Assembly (NCBI GenBank): GCA_009602725.1
Contig: WELB01000163.1
Location: 6,364-59,650 of the forward strand
Length of the DNA: 53,287 nt
Reading direction: 5' to 3'
Origin: Spirogloea muscicola
Taxonomy: Eukaryota; Streptophyta; Zygnematophyceae; Spirogloeales; Spirogloeaceae
Positions 22,040-33,892 of this stretch are shown here, piece by piece. The first letter of the stretch is position 1. The number at the start of each line of letters is the position of its first letter. The position numbers and the translations under genes are program-made. The notes beneath the pieces were generated by a model. That model searched no databases. It worked only from the letters and a program-made list of their open reading frames with translations, and was not told where the DNA came from.

Positions 22040-23916
22040 ATGCTCAAGTTGAGCCCCGCCGCGGCGGCCAGGAAGCGCCGCAAGGTGGGCCCTGCCCTGC
22101 GCCTGGACGACGACGACGCTGGTGAGCCCTGCGTCCTTCCTGATCCTCTGCAGCCCGCCGCCAATAGTGCCCCCATTGCCAGCCTCGTCCCGTCGTTCCT
22201 CACTGGGAGCTCTTTGCCACTTATTGGCCTCAGGGGACGCACCAGAGGTCGGGAAACCCCGACTGGCGACGTCGTCGGCAGCTGCCGCTGACGACCCTAG
22301 CCGCAATGCCGACTCGGAAGACATCGATGCGGCGTCCAGGGCGCTGCAGGAGGAGGGAAATAGCTTGGCAGAGGTCGGCAGGGGAACACACTTAGCCAGC
22401 CATGGCTTGCGGCGCTTCGCCTGTCCACATTGACAGTGGCCTTGCTTCTCCATGCATCCTCATGCCCTGGGGCTTGTGGCCAACTTTAGCGGCTGGAGCA
22501 GCGCCATGCGCTGGTCAAGCCTCACATGCGCCGGTGCTGACGGCTGGCGCGCGATGAAGGCAGGCAAGCTCGGGGAGGCCCTGGGGAAGTGGGAGGCTGC
22601 CATCCGGCTGACCCCGGCGCAGCCTGTGCTCCACGAGCAAAAAGCGCAGCTGCTTCTGGAGATGGGCAACTCGTGGGGTTCCATCCAAGCTGCCACTCGT
22701 ACGGCTCCCGTCCTTGCTTAGAGGCAAACCTTGCAGCTGTGCAACGTTGTGGAGCCGCCTTGTCTTCCTACATGATATTGCTTCTTAATATAGGGGTTCG
22801 CGTTGAGCTCCTATGTTACACGGTCCAGAGATTTGGGCTAATCAGCATCTCTTATTGTAGTAATTATGGGTCGGGGTCTTGCTTTCATGGCCGAGGGGAA
22901 TTGGGGGCTGGAGGGTGCCTTCTGGGCCAAGGTCCAGGGTTCAGGGCTTCCTCTTGCTTGATTGGCTGGTATAATAGAGTTGGTTTGCAAGGCAACTGTG
23001 TAGTGACATCTCAAGGCTGCTACTGTGTTGCATCACGTCCTTGCCCAATCTCCTCAGACCGTTCACCAGGTGTTACTGGTGCTCAGAGGCGTTGAGGTGT
23101 TTTGCAGGTGCGACTGAGTTGAACCCGACGTGGGCAGAGGTACTTCCTCCACAGGACAAAGGCAGCCCGTGCCAGTCGCAGCTGACACTGCAGATGACAA
23201 CACCACTTTATCTTCTAATGTTGCAGCAGTGCGGACACGGCTGAGACGATCGTTTTCCTGGCCCTGTAGGCAGACCGAGGCAGACCGTACAGTGCCTCAA
23301 GGGACAGTCGTTTGTTTTCTTTGCTGGACAGGCAATATTGCATGTGGTACTGGTCCTGACGCCCCATACATGCATGTGCGCAGGCCTGGCTGACACTTGC
23401 CCGAGCGCAACTGAACCATGGGGAGCCCTCGCTGGCTGTCCTCAACTTGCAGCACAGCTTGCTGCTCGATGTATTACATCTAACCTTATCCATCTCTTCA
23501 CTTAAAAGCCAAGCCTCTGACTCTAAGCTTTTGAGGTGCTCCGTGACATGAAAGCAGTGTCCAATGGCCATCTGAATCATCATGCAATTTAGCTTACGAA
23601 TAATTCCACTTTCTTGGCTGCAGTTTGAGTGCTAAAAAGTGTGCTGCACCGATCCTCTGTATTCCTGGAAAATTAAGTTTTTACGATAGCCCGATGCTTG
23701 TGTTGCACTTTTCAGCCCAAGCAGAATGACATCCGAGCGGAGCTGGCCCAAGCTCGAGTAGTAGTGGCCAGGCAGCAAGTGCTGGCCACAAGATCAGCAT
23801 CCAGTGGGACCCTTCACATGCCAATTGCACCATTCCGACCAACATTCTTGCCACCGTCGACCATTACAAGTGTGGCTGTTGAGCACCCAAGGCTGTCTTC
23901 TGATGACCTTGACTGA
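22040..23916 (+). CDS. TTC33-like tetratricopeptide repeat protein
   Basis: Small TPR protein, conserved in animals and plants; in animals TTC33 has no firm function. Exons 22040-22121, 22234-22373, 22560-22698, 23108-23139, 23384-23470 and 23716-23916 join in phase to give about 226 residues. The start MLKLSPAAAARKRRK is basic and could direct it to the nucleus. The TPR part aligns step by step with human TTC33: EEGNSLAEAGKLGEALGKWE, AIRLTPAQPVLHEQKAQLLL, then AWLTLARAQLNHGEPSLAVL. A C-terminal tail after PKQNDIRAELAQAR is proline-rich. The donor of exon 2 (GTCGGC) is weak; the alignment supports it. Role is unknown. Confidence 0.82.
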
Positions 23917-24699
23917 ACAAGTGCGGATGCACTCAAGCTTGGTCAAGATGCAGGGATGACAATGTAGTACAGGACGCAGGAGGGCAGCATTTCGGAGGAG
24001 GACAAGCTTGCAGTAGTACCATCAGAAGAATGTAGAGTAACTTGAGGTGCAACGTTTAGCAAATTCGTCGAGCAGGAATTAATTGGTCCATGATGCAAGC
24101 TCATCTGATATACTGTATATACTGGTCTTACCCCTAGCTCTAGACTGTTCTTACATTGACAATACCTTTACCTCAATATGCACAGACCTCTTCTGTGGGA
24201 GCAAGATGCTCTCAAAGTGCAAAACGATCGAGCAGAGATGATAATGAAGGGCAGACCGATACATGTCAAGGGAGGTGCACTATGGTAAAAGTGACATTCG
24301 TAGTCTAACTGGGAGCCGTTACTGTTTGGATGCAATTGACAGCTGTTCTGGCTGGTTTTACTACTAGCAGTCGCGTGCTCCTCACATTACGGGTAAACCT
24401 CAATTTGTCTCGAAAACATTGCTTGAGTCAACCTATGGTTACAAGTCCATCTCATCCTCATGGACTGATAGTTACATACTGGTCTTGCAAGGAGGCACTC
24501 ATAATCCATATATTCAGACTTTGGCGGCCTGCCACATAGATCTTAGCAACCTCAATCAGCCCATGAGTATACTACAGGAATTTCACAATGCACTAAGCAG
24601 CATCTCCTGTCAGAAGTTTACCAGCAGGCGCTTCCAGCAAGCTTTGACAGAAGGACCTTGTCACTATATGTGTAGGAGTGCAAATCTGTGGTAGACTCA
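23917..24699. other. Gap between convergent genes
   Basis: It lies between the stops of the TTC33-like gene (plus) and the reductase gene (minus). It should contain both 3' UTRs. I looked on the minus strand for a thioredoxin exon (WCxxC) that could extend the reductase and found none. No repeats of the families seen elsewhere are evident. Confidence 0.5.
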
Positions 24700-27022
24700 T
24701 CACGCAAGCAGCTGAATTAGGAGCAAAGCACTTACCGCTACTGGGTCGCCAACATGGATTCCACACTCAGTCTTTTCGCTGCCATCCTTGTTCTTAAGAC
24801 CCTGCATACCGCACAATCCATAGGTGAGGCGTGGAACACGTGCAACTCTTGAAAGTGAGGGTTTTCACGAGGGTGAGCCCTGAAATATCTGATTTTGCAG
24901 GGACGACACAATGTGCACATATACAAGCATGTGCATGATTTACACGTAGTCATATTATCTTCTCTGAGGGAGGCAGAAAGTGATTTACACTGGTAGTAGT
25001 CTTAGTAGCCATACCTGGAAGCGGCCTGACCGCTCTCCTCCATATTCAAACCACCTGTCCTTAGGAACAGGTAGTGTGCTGTGGATATCGCCAATGCTGG
25101 GGTAGCCTTCGTCATGCAAAGGATGATAAGGAATCTGGTACTTGTCAATGTAGTCCCAGCAGTCTCTGCAAGCAGCTCAGCACCCGCAGTGTACCAGTAT
25201 TACGTACTTTCAGCAAGGCCTCCCTGGACTCAGAAAGCATGCTTAAACACAACCTGAGACTTTATCATTCTGTTCGACAAATATTGCCTGCCAACCTACA
25301 GCTCATAGTATGCTTGATGACCTGCATGTCTTCTCTCAAATATGAGAACTTCTTCTGGATCAGTGAGACTACATTTTCATGTAAGCTACAAAGAGAAGCC
25401 AGCAATCACCTGAACTCCCAATAAGCCAGCGGCTGCACCTTGGCCATCTTCCCCTCTTCAAGGCACTGCAGCATGAAGTTATTCCATCAGCCGATCAACC
25501 TTCAATGCGGACCTGCGTAGACTCACTTGCTTGTCCGACCTCTCTTGCCTTTCAAAATGCACGTCCCCTTGTCAATTAGAGAGCAATGCTACTACACCGG
25601 CTATGCATTCATTCTTCTTGCGATTGCCATATTGCAGAAGAAGGCATATTCAAGCTTCTGCATATGTACATATGTGTAGGAGCTTCTGCACTTGGAAGTC
25701 AAGTGCCAGACAATGCTCACCTCGAGGTGAGCCCTCTCCTGACCATGATCTCTACGCCTGCCATTGATCATAGCATCAACCTGCATAAGAGAAGAAGTTG
25801 GCCTTTTCAAATCAAATTGTGTGAGGTCATTGGGCCATTCTTAGCACACGAGAAGACAAGAAACAGTAGAATGACCGCAGGAAAATGTCACTTCTGGTCA
25901 CATCTAACCCAGGTTCACAGCAAGATACTTGCCTCCAGCACTTTCAAGGCACGGCCAAATGGCTCCACCTTGCAGAGCTTATCGTACTCATCAATGTCCT
26001 GCATACATTGCAGAATAAGTTGAGGGCCCTCAGCACATGCAGGGTAGTCAAGTGTGTATGACTAAGTAAAGTCCACACTTTTGCATGGCTTCCGGTCACA
26101 CTGAACATGCGCAAGTTTCTGTGTGTGAGTGTGTACAACCATAGCTGGAAAGAAGGGGGGTGTGCTTACCCTGATGAACAGATCAGAACCGTACTTGTCA
26201 ACATACTCGTCCTTGTTAGCAACGCCGTCCACGTGGAAGACCTCAGACTTGAAGCCATATCTGTTCTGCAGGCATGATCACCAGATTGAGTGAGGGTGGT
26301 GCAGGTCACAGCCAGTCGGCAAAAGAATGCTGAGTGCAACCACATGCTTTGTTGCAATGCAATGCTTGGGTTTGCCAGCTGCTTCTGGAGGGGCTGCATG
26401 CGGAGTTGGCTCTGCCAGGGGCAGCCAGCACTGCTGAGAGGCCAGCAGCTTTGCTTACCTCGCACTCTTCAAGGAACTTGTGGGTCTCAGGAAACAAGTG
26501 GAAGGTGTCGATAAAGACCACCTTCACGCTCTTGTCCTTGAAAGCGCCGAGCTTGGACAGCAGGTCCAAGATGACCTGCGTGCCAACAGTGGCATTGAGA
26601 TCGTTGTCTACCCGCAACCCCAGTCTCATAGAGGAATGCTATTCATGGGCACAACTGCACATCTATCTGATAGCAACCGCAAGTGGCCTCTGCTGGGTCA
26701 GGCGCACAGGCAGAGCTGAAAGACTCAGTCGGAAACGTACGACGTCGCCAGTGATGAGGGCACAGGGGAACGTCGGGTTCTCGAAGCTGGCAACGGTCTG
26801 GCGCAGCACGTCCATCGCCTGAGCCTCCAGGTGGTCCAGCCGCGCCAGCCGCGCCTCCTTGTTCAGCGCAGCCACGTCCACCTCCTTGCGCACAGCTGCC
26901 ACGGCCGCGCGCAGCGGCGCGGCGCTCGCCCTCGCGCCTCGCTGGCTGGCCCGCAGCCGCGGGTGGACGCCCCCCCGCCAGGCAGCGACCAGCTCGGACG
27001 GCGCACCCTGCAGGCAGCCCAT
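24700..27022 (-). CDS. APS/PAPS reductase, cluster-free APR-B-like form
   Basis: Reduces activated sulfate to sulfite in sulfate assimilation, probably in the plastid. Exons (minus): 26741-27022, 26459-26575, 26170-26265, 25933-25998, 25721-25780, 25410-25465, 25015-25165, 24700-24801, all in phase, about 309 residues. The first 50 residues are rich in A and R like a transit peptide. Then CALITGDVVILDLLSK, VVFIDTFHLFPETHKFLEEC, DEYDKLCKVEPFGRAL, MINGRRRDHGQERAHLE, YHPLHDEGYPSIGDIHST and the active-site ECGIH (Cys about 289). The paired cysteines that bind the 4Fe-4S cluster in plant APR are missing (a single Cys at about 174), and no thioredoxin domain follows. This matches the cluster-free APR-B described from moss and some algae. 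The intron after 25933 is GC-AG. The last exon reads through a good donor (GTAAGT) to TGA; an extra downstream exon is possible. Confidence 0.88.
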
Positions 27023-28545
27023 GGCGAGCCTGCGGGAGCGCACGCTGCATGGTCAGAGCCTCGGAAGCGACTCGCTCAGCTTGGCTCTGCCAGAGCCCCA
27101 GAGCCCCAGAGCCCCAGAGCNGGCGGCGGCCATGGCGGCGAGGCCGCGGGCGCGCGCGGGCGCAGGGGATGCGGAAGGGGGCCTGATGCTGGGCCCAGGC
27201 GAACGGCAGCTACTGCATTATGGGACGGAGTCCTGGGCGCACCTTATCGGCGGCTTGCCCCCTTCTGGAGACGGGAGAGCCTCGGCTACTGGAGATGGGC
27301 GCCCGCGGCGAAGCCCGTCTCGTCCCTCGGGGCTGACGGCAGCGGAGCGGAAGCACAGCCCTCGCTTCCAGGACGCCGCCGAGCCGCCAGAAGCGCGGCC
27401 CCTGTTCCGAAACCCTCAAAAACCCTGAGCAACCCGCCGTCGACCGTGGCCCACCGCGGCCGACCCTGGGCATCCGGCACCAATGCCACAGTGCCAGCTT
27501 GCCCGCGCAGAGTCGGAGGAAGGACGTTCTTACAGAGAATGAGCTCGCCCATAGAAGAGAGGGGCTGGCAGAAGCCAGCCAAAAAAGAATGGACAAAATC
27601 CAAAGAGCTACAGGAGAATCACTCAGTAACCTCTGCTAAGCAGCCGCAGGTCGGATGCTAGGCTCGTTGAAGTGGGTCCCCTTACAGAAGGGGACGACTG
27701 CAGTGAGAGAAGAAAAAAAGGTCGAAGCGGCTCTTCAAACGGAGATGAGGAAAGCTGGCTAAGGTGATAGTACGATATTAGTACACAAGGGTAAGCACAT
27801 ACAGATCTGATAGGCTACCTCGGGGAGCCGGAGAATGAGAAGAAGAAAGTAAGCTCTTCCAAAGGGGGCGCGGGCTGTAAAAGGCCAGCCGAAAGTAAGT
27901 AAGCTCATCCAAGGGGGGGCGAGGGCTGTGATAAGCAAGGCCGAAAAGAATGGACATGGAAAAGGACCAAAAGGGCCAAAGGTCTGAATGGGCCGGAAAG
28001 CTCAGAGGCCAGACGGACTAGCAGACAGGGTAATGGCCGCACTGCTCAGCCTCCCCAGCCCTGCTGCCTCCAGTGTGAACTTGCGCAACCATTCACATCC
28101 TGTCACTGTGCGTCCTCACTAAAAAGGGCCTGGACAAGGGGCTAGATTATGGTTGGTGAGCCTTGACTCAGCATCTGCTCTGCACAGCTGTGCACAACCC
28201 AGGGGCCTGCTACACTCCTGATGCGCTAGCCCCTTCCTTCTCAAGGGAGAGGCTACAGAGCGGATTAAAGCTGCAAGGTCCAACAATAGTAGCTCTTCAA
28301 ACCCAGCTCACTGCCACTGCCTAGCAAGCATGTTATCCTTATTGTACACGAAGTCTCCAACCTCTCTACCAGTTTATCACCTATATCTCAATTGAATGCT
28401 CAGACCTCTTCAGCAAGTCAGAAGTTCTGCATTGGTGGTGTAAATGATGCTGGCAAATCATCTTTATCTACGGCGGGCAACTGGCTTATTGAACCATACC
28501 AGCTGTCGACACAGCTGCCAGGCTGCAATATGAGAAGAGCAATGG
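27023..28545. other. Intergenic, repeat pieces
   Basis: Contents: the promoter of the reductase (minus); a GAGCCCCA tandem run ending in an ambiguous base (about 27090-27121); hairpin-module relatives at 27555-27600, 27870-27895 and 27920-27955; a retrotransposon end piece at about 27785-27840; and a segment at 27600-27665 shared with 940-1005. A plus-strand frame starting at 27132 has no partner exons or domain. The methyltransferase stop is at 28546. Confidence 0.5.
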
Positions 28546-30541
28546 TCATGTTAGGCCAACAACATAGGCGTTCCATGCGTCTCGTTGGTCGAAGTGCTCC
28601 ACCTCCATGTACCTTGTTGTCACATCAGCATCCAGTTGCTCCTCGACATCCTCCCGGCCTTGTAAGTCTGGCATATCCTTCATCCAGAAATGAACCTGCT
28701 TGAAACCTGCTTCCAGGAGGCATTCCCTCACTTCTGGCAAAGTCCACCTGTTTACAAGTGCCAGTTCCATGTCAGCATTTTGTCAAGGCAGCTGTTTATC
28801 AGCTCAGGAGAGAAAATAAATCACGAGTCTGCAAGTGTCTCAAGGGAATTCAAGATGCATCTCACAGGCGCCACTGGTAGGTGAATGCTCGCCGCATGAC
28901 GCGCTTGGACTTGATAAGGTGAAAGTGGATGCTAATGCGCGTCATCCGGGTGAGGGTGTCAAAAGCCTCCTGCTCCCAGGTGTACTGTCCACCTGCCCAA
29001 ATTGCAGGTCGTTATATAGTTGCATGGCATGGCGGGATGACAAGCTCCGAACTTACCAGGCTGAACACTCTCTTCTGGCAGTACATAGGAGTCAGCTTTT
29101 ACTGGTCGTGAGCCAGAGAAGCATGCAGATAGCCGAGGAGAATGTAAAGGCTGTGCCACACTGACAGTGAAGTCACCAAAAGGTCGCCTCAGCTTCAGTG
29201 CACATTCAGAAGATGTGCCACCATATAGGTCCAGTGCAAACACGCCCCCGTTCAGGCTCAAGCCTTTTCGCACAAGGCAGAAATACTTTAGAAGGTCTTG
29301 CCGGTTATGCAGGCAGCAGATACTGAAGTTGAAGGCGCAAGTGATGTCAGCTCCCTTTGCGACTTGCTCCCATCCGGCTCTGGAGTCCACGTGGTGCCAT
29401 GTAAAAGTCTGCGGACTATTGTGCAATGCATCATCTTTGCTGCTTGAAGTGATCATGGAAGCAGAGGAGTTGAGCAATTGCCCAGTCTCATGACACAGCT
29501 CGGCCTCTTCGAGCTTGTCTGCTCTTCGTCCAGGATGCAAGTTGCTCTCTGAAGAATTTTTTGGTGCCGCCTCCATAGGCAAGCTACTTAGATTGCTGCT
29601 GCCAACAAATCTTGCATGGTCCGCTTCAGCATCTTCCTTGTAGAGCCTCCCTGCCACAGCACCACTAGCAGGCACTTCTTCTTCAGGAAGTGACACGTGT
29701 ATCATCCGAGCAGCTTGGAGAGGTGCAAGGACGTTGCCATGGAAAAGCGCCACTCGGTCTTGGAAGGCGGACAGGTGCTGGCACGCCCCCCACCGCAGTG
29801 CCTCCTCATCCAAGTCAAGTGCAATTGCTGTGCGCCTTGCATCAGCCTTCAGCCACTCTGCGCTGCATCAGCAGGTCAAGCTATTAACATCAATTGCAGA
29901 TAACTTATAGCCATTGGGTTCAATAAAAGACAAGTCAGCTTGTTCTTCTTGACTAGACTCCGGAAGCCATTGATGAAGATAGCTTCTGCTTCCAATGAGG
30001 CTGGTCTTCGGCAGGCCTACCAACAGCTTAGTCCGGGGGGCTGACCAAATAAGTGCAGTGCCACAGAAGTCCTCGCGTAGACACAGCGGTACGCGCCCAC
30101 CCACATACATAAGGAAGAACTTTAGCAGGTAGCTAATGTCGCCCCGAGGCCTCTGCTTTGTCAAGGGCAGCAGATTGAGGCGTTGGAGTCAACCGTAATG
30201 TTGAGCATACCAACCGGTTCCTATACCATTGGTGTAACTACTGCGCTCAGCTGGAGGAAACGCCTACATGAGAAATACGCACAAGCCTAAGGTCGTGCCT
30301 TACGCACGCACTTGATTGGCCTGGAAAAGCCAGCAGTCCTGGCGATGAATAATACAAGCATGGAGCAGTCTTCAAGAGGATCGCCCACCTGGACGGCGCG
30401 CTGATAAAGGGCGTGCTTGTTGTCCCAGGCCGTTAGGTCCTCCGCAGGATTAAGCCACCTGGACAGGTCCGGCTTCTCGCCGGGCGCAGCGGGGGCAATG
30501 GTGCTCCCCTCACCGCGCTTGCTCTTGTCCTTCTTCCCCAT
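28546..30541 (-). CDS. Class I SAM-dependent methyltransferase with a large insertion
   Basis: Predicted S-adenosylmethionine-dependent methyltransferase; substrate unknown. Exons (minus): 30389-30541, 30046-30152, 29057-29862, 28866-28992, 28546-28747, in phase, about 464 residues. After a basic start (MGKKDKSKRGEG) come WDNKHALYQRAVQ and the SAM motif LREDFCGTAL (residues 76-85), then IALDLDEEALRWG (motif II, acidic). A low-complexity stretch of roughly 120-130 residues rich in S, E and A follows and has no counterpart in the bacterial relatives I know. The fold resumes with ADITCAFNFSICCLHNRQDL and GGVFALDLYGG, then YTWEQEAFDTLTR, ISIHFHL and WTLPEVRECLLEAGF. The family (LREDFCGTA...EQ-FD) is well known in bacteria and plants but is not characterised in detail. 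Confidence 0.86.
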
Positions 30542-30904
30542 GCCTGGCCTTTCTCCTGCGGGGGTCGTGCTCAAGGACAACGTCTGAGCCGCACCATTCC
30601 TGGGGCTGCGCCCGCCCGCTGCGTGACGAGATGGGCCGCTGTCGCGGCGGGCTCACTGGCGCAGCCGAGGTGGCCCGAAAGCAAACGCGTCTTTCAGTTG
30701 CTGGAGGCTAGAGACTCACGATGTCCTCGTCACAGTATAGCCAGCCCTACCCAAAGCCTGGCCGCGCTTCCTTTACCCAGAGCCCCTCTACTCAATGGGC
30801 GAGCACCTTCTACTCCCGCCCAAAGAGAGAGAGAGAGAAGGCGCGCGGGGCGCATGAATTGAAAGGGAGGCCAATTCAAGCCAAAGACGAAAGTGAGCTC
30901 TTCC

Positions 30905-31480
30905 AAATAAATTACGTGTATTTGAAACAAAAGGAGGCCAAATGGCCAAATACAAAAGCAAGCACATAACGTACATAACCTATAGCAGATTGACCCGCTC
31001 AGTAACCACGGGTCAATACATAAAGGTCGCTAATCGATGCCTGAATACTAGATGGCAGATATGAAGCCCTCCTGCTACCAACTAGAGCTCGCCCAGCTTT
31101 CTGGTGCAAAGCATTAGCCTGAGCACGCTGCAAACAGGCCGATACTCATCGTCGCAAGAACGACAGATTTGCAGCTGGCAAGCACATCTCAGCCGGAAAC
31201 ACATCTGCATGTCGTGCATGGCCTAGAGTGGCAATGGTCTGAAGGAGAATGTGGAAACGAGGACTAAAACAGCCAAAGATGTCCATTGCCTCTGGCAGGA
31301 GCTGATCGCATTGGGGATAATCGGAGTAGTGCTGCAGCTTTCTTTATTATGCACTGCCCACTGCGTCGCCAGCGATGTGCGTCGATGCTTTATAAGCCTC
31401 CGTAACAACAACATCGACCAAGGCCCGTGGTCCTCCACCAGGTTGCTCGCCCACAATGACAAGCGTCCGTGTCTTCCAAA
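30905..31480 (-). mobile_element. LINE-like 3' end, truncated
   Basis: Coding strand is minus. From right to left it reads the ALVDVV-type block, the AEQ/SSCQ block, the LLQ..LGYARR block, QRAQA, the SDLYVLTRG end, a stop, and the tail with GGCCATTTGGCC. All frames are broken. It is closest to the copies at 49380 and 50295. Confidence 0.75.
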
Positions 31481-32430
31481 GGGTCTGTCTGGCTTGGATT
31501 GGCCTTCATTTCATTTCATGTGCACCGCGTGCCTTCTCTCTTTATCGAAGGGGGCAGGGGCTGTGAAAGCCAGCCCAGAAAGAATGATCAAGAAAGTGGC
31601 TCTCTCAAAGAGGGCAAGGGCTGTGAACAGCCAGCCAGAAAAGATATGACAAGGTCCGAAGTGGCCGAACAGCTGCTTTCCCAAAGCTCTTCCGCTAGGT
31701 AGTCACTTAGATAATCACTTAGATAGTCCTTTCAATCTCATGCGCACCGCGCACCTTCTCTCTTAGTAACCGCTAACTAAGAGCCGAAAGTCAGAAAGAC
31801 TAGCCGCCGGAGCAATCCCTTGGACGGAAGCTAGAGCTGCAGCTAGAGCACGGCCAGCATGCAGATGCAAGGTGTGGCCATGGACCGTGGAGTGATATTG
31901 ACAGGCGCATGCGAAACACCTGCGCTAGCCACCCAGCGGCGAATGTGCAGAGCCCAAAGCTGGTTACTCCAGAAGAGGGCGATGGCGGTGAACTCCTCAA
32001 CCCAAAAGAAGAATGAACAAAGTTCTAAGGGGCCAGAAAAGTTCTAAAGCATACTGCGAGTCAAGTGCCACTTTCGAAGGAAGTGAGCTCTATCAACCTA
32101 TGGGCAGAGGTCTGCAACAGGCCAAAGCGGGGATAGACAACTGAGGGGGAACTCGAGTACCCACGAATGAGCACGTACATATCTGCCAGCCTAATCTGGG
32201 CTGGAGCACCAGCCGACCCTGCGGAAACGGAACGCGAATAGCACGCAGGACATGAATCAGTCACTCGGACGGCCGCTAAGTAAGCCCTGGTCAACTTAAA
32301 CACACAATATAACACCTGATTAGTGGCCGCAAGCTCCAAAACGAGAGAATTTGCAGCTTTTCATAACGCTCTTCGACGCTTTTCGGACCTCCATCAATCA
32401 AACCACCCTCCATTCTCTGGAGGGTGGTTG

Positions 32431-32765
32431 ATGCGCGTCGTCGAAGTGGGGGGAGCAGCTTGGGCCACTCCAGCATTCCGCAGGCCTTAGTTGCATATAA
32501 TAGAATGCGGCTCTCACTTAGTTTGCAGCGCTCGCAAGCATTGGCTCTTCATCAACGTGCAGGGCGCGCTCTAAGTCATGCCTCCGGCTTTCGTGGCGGC
32601 GCTTCAGCTCCCCAAGTTCGCTTCCCCTGGCCCCCTTCTCGTTCTCTGTTCATTCTTTTTTGGGCTGGCTTTTCCAGCCCCTATCCTCACTGGGCGAGCA
32701 CTTTCTTTGTGCTCACCCGTGGGTATTGATGTCACCTTAGGCACCTTACTTTCGGTCTCCGTATT
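32431..32765 (+). mobile_element. LINE-like 3' end carrying a hairpin-module insertion
   Basis: The first 190 bases match 32905-33097 at an offset of 474 with only scattered differences and small indels. They encode MRLSLSLQRSQALALHQRAG in one frame. At about 32621 it leaves the sister copy, runs through a minus-strand hairpin module, and rejoins the sister at ttgtgctcacccg (about 32707). Confidence 0.8.
32621..32706 (-). repeat. Hairpin module inserted in a retrotransposon copy
   Basis: It contains the hairpin (here GGGCTGGCTTTTCCAGCCC) with flanks matching 826-914 reverse-complemented. The sister copy at 33098-33110 has about 13 other bases (agcttgtcggatt) at the same place, so this is a filled site beside an empty site, with some local loss or exchange of bases. 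Confidence 0.7.
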
Positions 32766-32904
32766 ATGTAGCAAGAAGGAGCGGCACTACGAGGACCATC
32801 CCCGAGGGGACCATCGTGTGCCATGGATTTTACGCCGAAGCCTCTACGGAGGCTACGGCGTTAAATGGTCCTCCCTGATCCAGCATCTGGCCCGGCTGGT
32901 TGAG

Positions 32905-33175
32905 ATGCGCGTCGTCGAAGTCGGGGGGGCAGCTTGGGCCACTCCAGCATTCCGCAGGCTTTAGTTGCATACTATAGAATGCGGCTCTCACTTAGTTTGC
33001 AGCGCTCGCAAGCATTGGCTCTTTATCAACGTGCACGGCGCGCTCTACTAAGTCAGGCCTCCGGCTTTCGTGGCGGCGCTCCAGCTCCCCAAGTTAGCTT
33101 GTCGGATTTGTTTGTGCTCACCCGGGTTCTGATGTCACCTTAGGCACCTTACTTTAGGTCCCCGTATTATGTAGC
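32905..33175 (+). mobile_element. LINE-like 3' end, sister copy without insertion
   Basis: It encodes the same MRLSLSLQRSQAL stretch and continues straight through SDLFVLTR and a tail gatgtcaccttaggcacctt. It serves as the empty-site reference for the copy at 32431. Confidence 0.8.
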
Positions 33176-33181
33176 CCTGTT

Positions 33182-33345
33182 TAGTTTGCCCTAGACTCTG
33201 CCTGAACAATGTGTCGGCTTGAATTGGCCTCCCTTTCAATACATGCGCCCCGCGCGCCTTATCTCTTTCACAGCCCTCGCCCCCCTTCCAAAAAGAAAGC
33301 TCATCCAAAGAGAGAGAGGCGCGCGGGGCGCATGATATGAAATGC
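33182..33345. repeat. Inverted GCGCGC modules
   Basis: A minus copy (33182-33270, ending gcgccccgcgcgcc) faces a partial plus copy (33315-33345, gcgcgcggggcgcatgatat). Between them is a run ccctcgccccccttccaaaa that recurs inverted at about 33720-33750. Confidence 0.65.
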
Positions 33346-33384
33346 GCCTCTCTCTCTTCCCTACTCGAGAACATAGCGAGTCTG

Positions 33385-33700
33385 GGATATGCACGACGCG
33401 AGGATATGCTCCCAGCCCAGATGGGTATGCCGGCAGCCTATCTGTCATTTCTGCGACGTCGAGTGTCAACCTGTCTGCAACGAGCTCAGGCGTATGCTCT
33501 GCATCAGAAAGCTGGTCGAGCCTTAGCTGCTGGCACAAGAGCTAGTCAATTGCCGTCCGGTATTCGAGCGTCAGCTAGCGACCTCTATGTGCTGACTCGT
33601 GGTTACTGAGCGGGTCAGCTTAGCAGCAGGTGACGTACATTTGTCCAATGTGCTTGCCTTTGTACTTGGCCACACATGGCCTCCCCATCTCTTAATATAC
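33385..33700 (+). mobile_element. LINE-like 3' end, second subfamily
   Basis: It encodes, in one stretch, YARREDMLPAQMGMPAAYLS, QRAQAYALHQKAGRALA, SDLYVLTRGY and a stop at about 33607, then the standard tail to cttggccacacatggcc. It is among the better preserved C-termini in the window but begins abruptly, as a 5'-truncated insertion would. Confidence 0.78.
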
Positions 33701-33892
33701 ACGCATTTTCTTTGGATGAGCTTTCTTTTTGGAAGGGGGGCGAGGGCTGTGAAAGAGATAAGGCGCGCGGGGCGCATGTAATGAAAGGGAGGCCAATCCA
33801 AGCCAATACATTGTTCAGGCAGAGTCTAGTGCAAACTAAACACGGCTACACGATACGAAGAACTAGACTAGGGTGCCTAAGGTGACAACAGA

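Noticed and set aside
27132-27428. Possible first exon of a plus-strand gene
   Set aside because: No downstream exon or domain follows; the frame is in CpG-rich promoter DNA of the reductase.
32385-32430. Hairpin AACCACCCTCCA/TGGAGGGTGGTT as an independent regulatory element
   Set aside because: It sits exactly at the junction where the retrotransposon copy at 32431 begins, so it may simply be a junction foldback; I could not separate the two readings.
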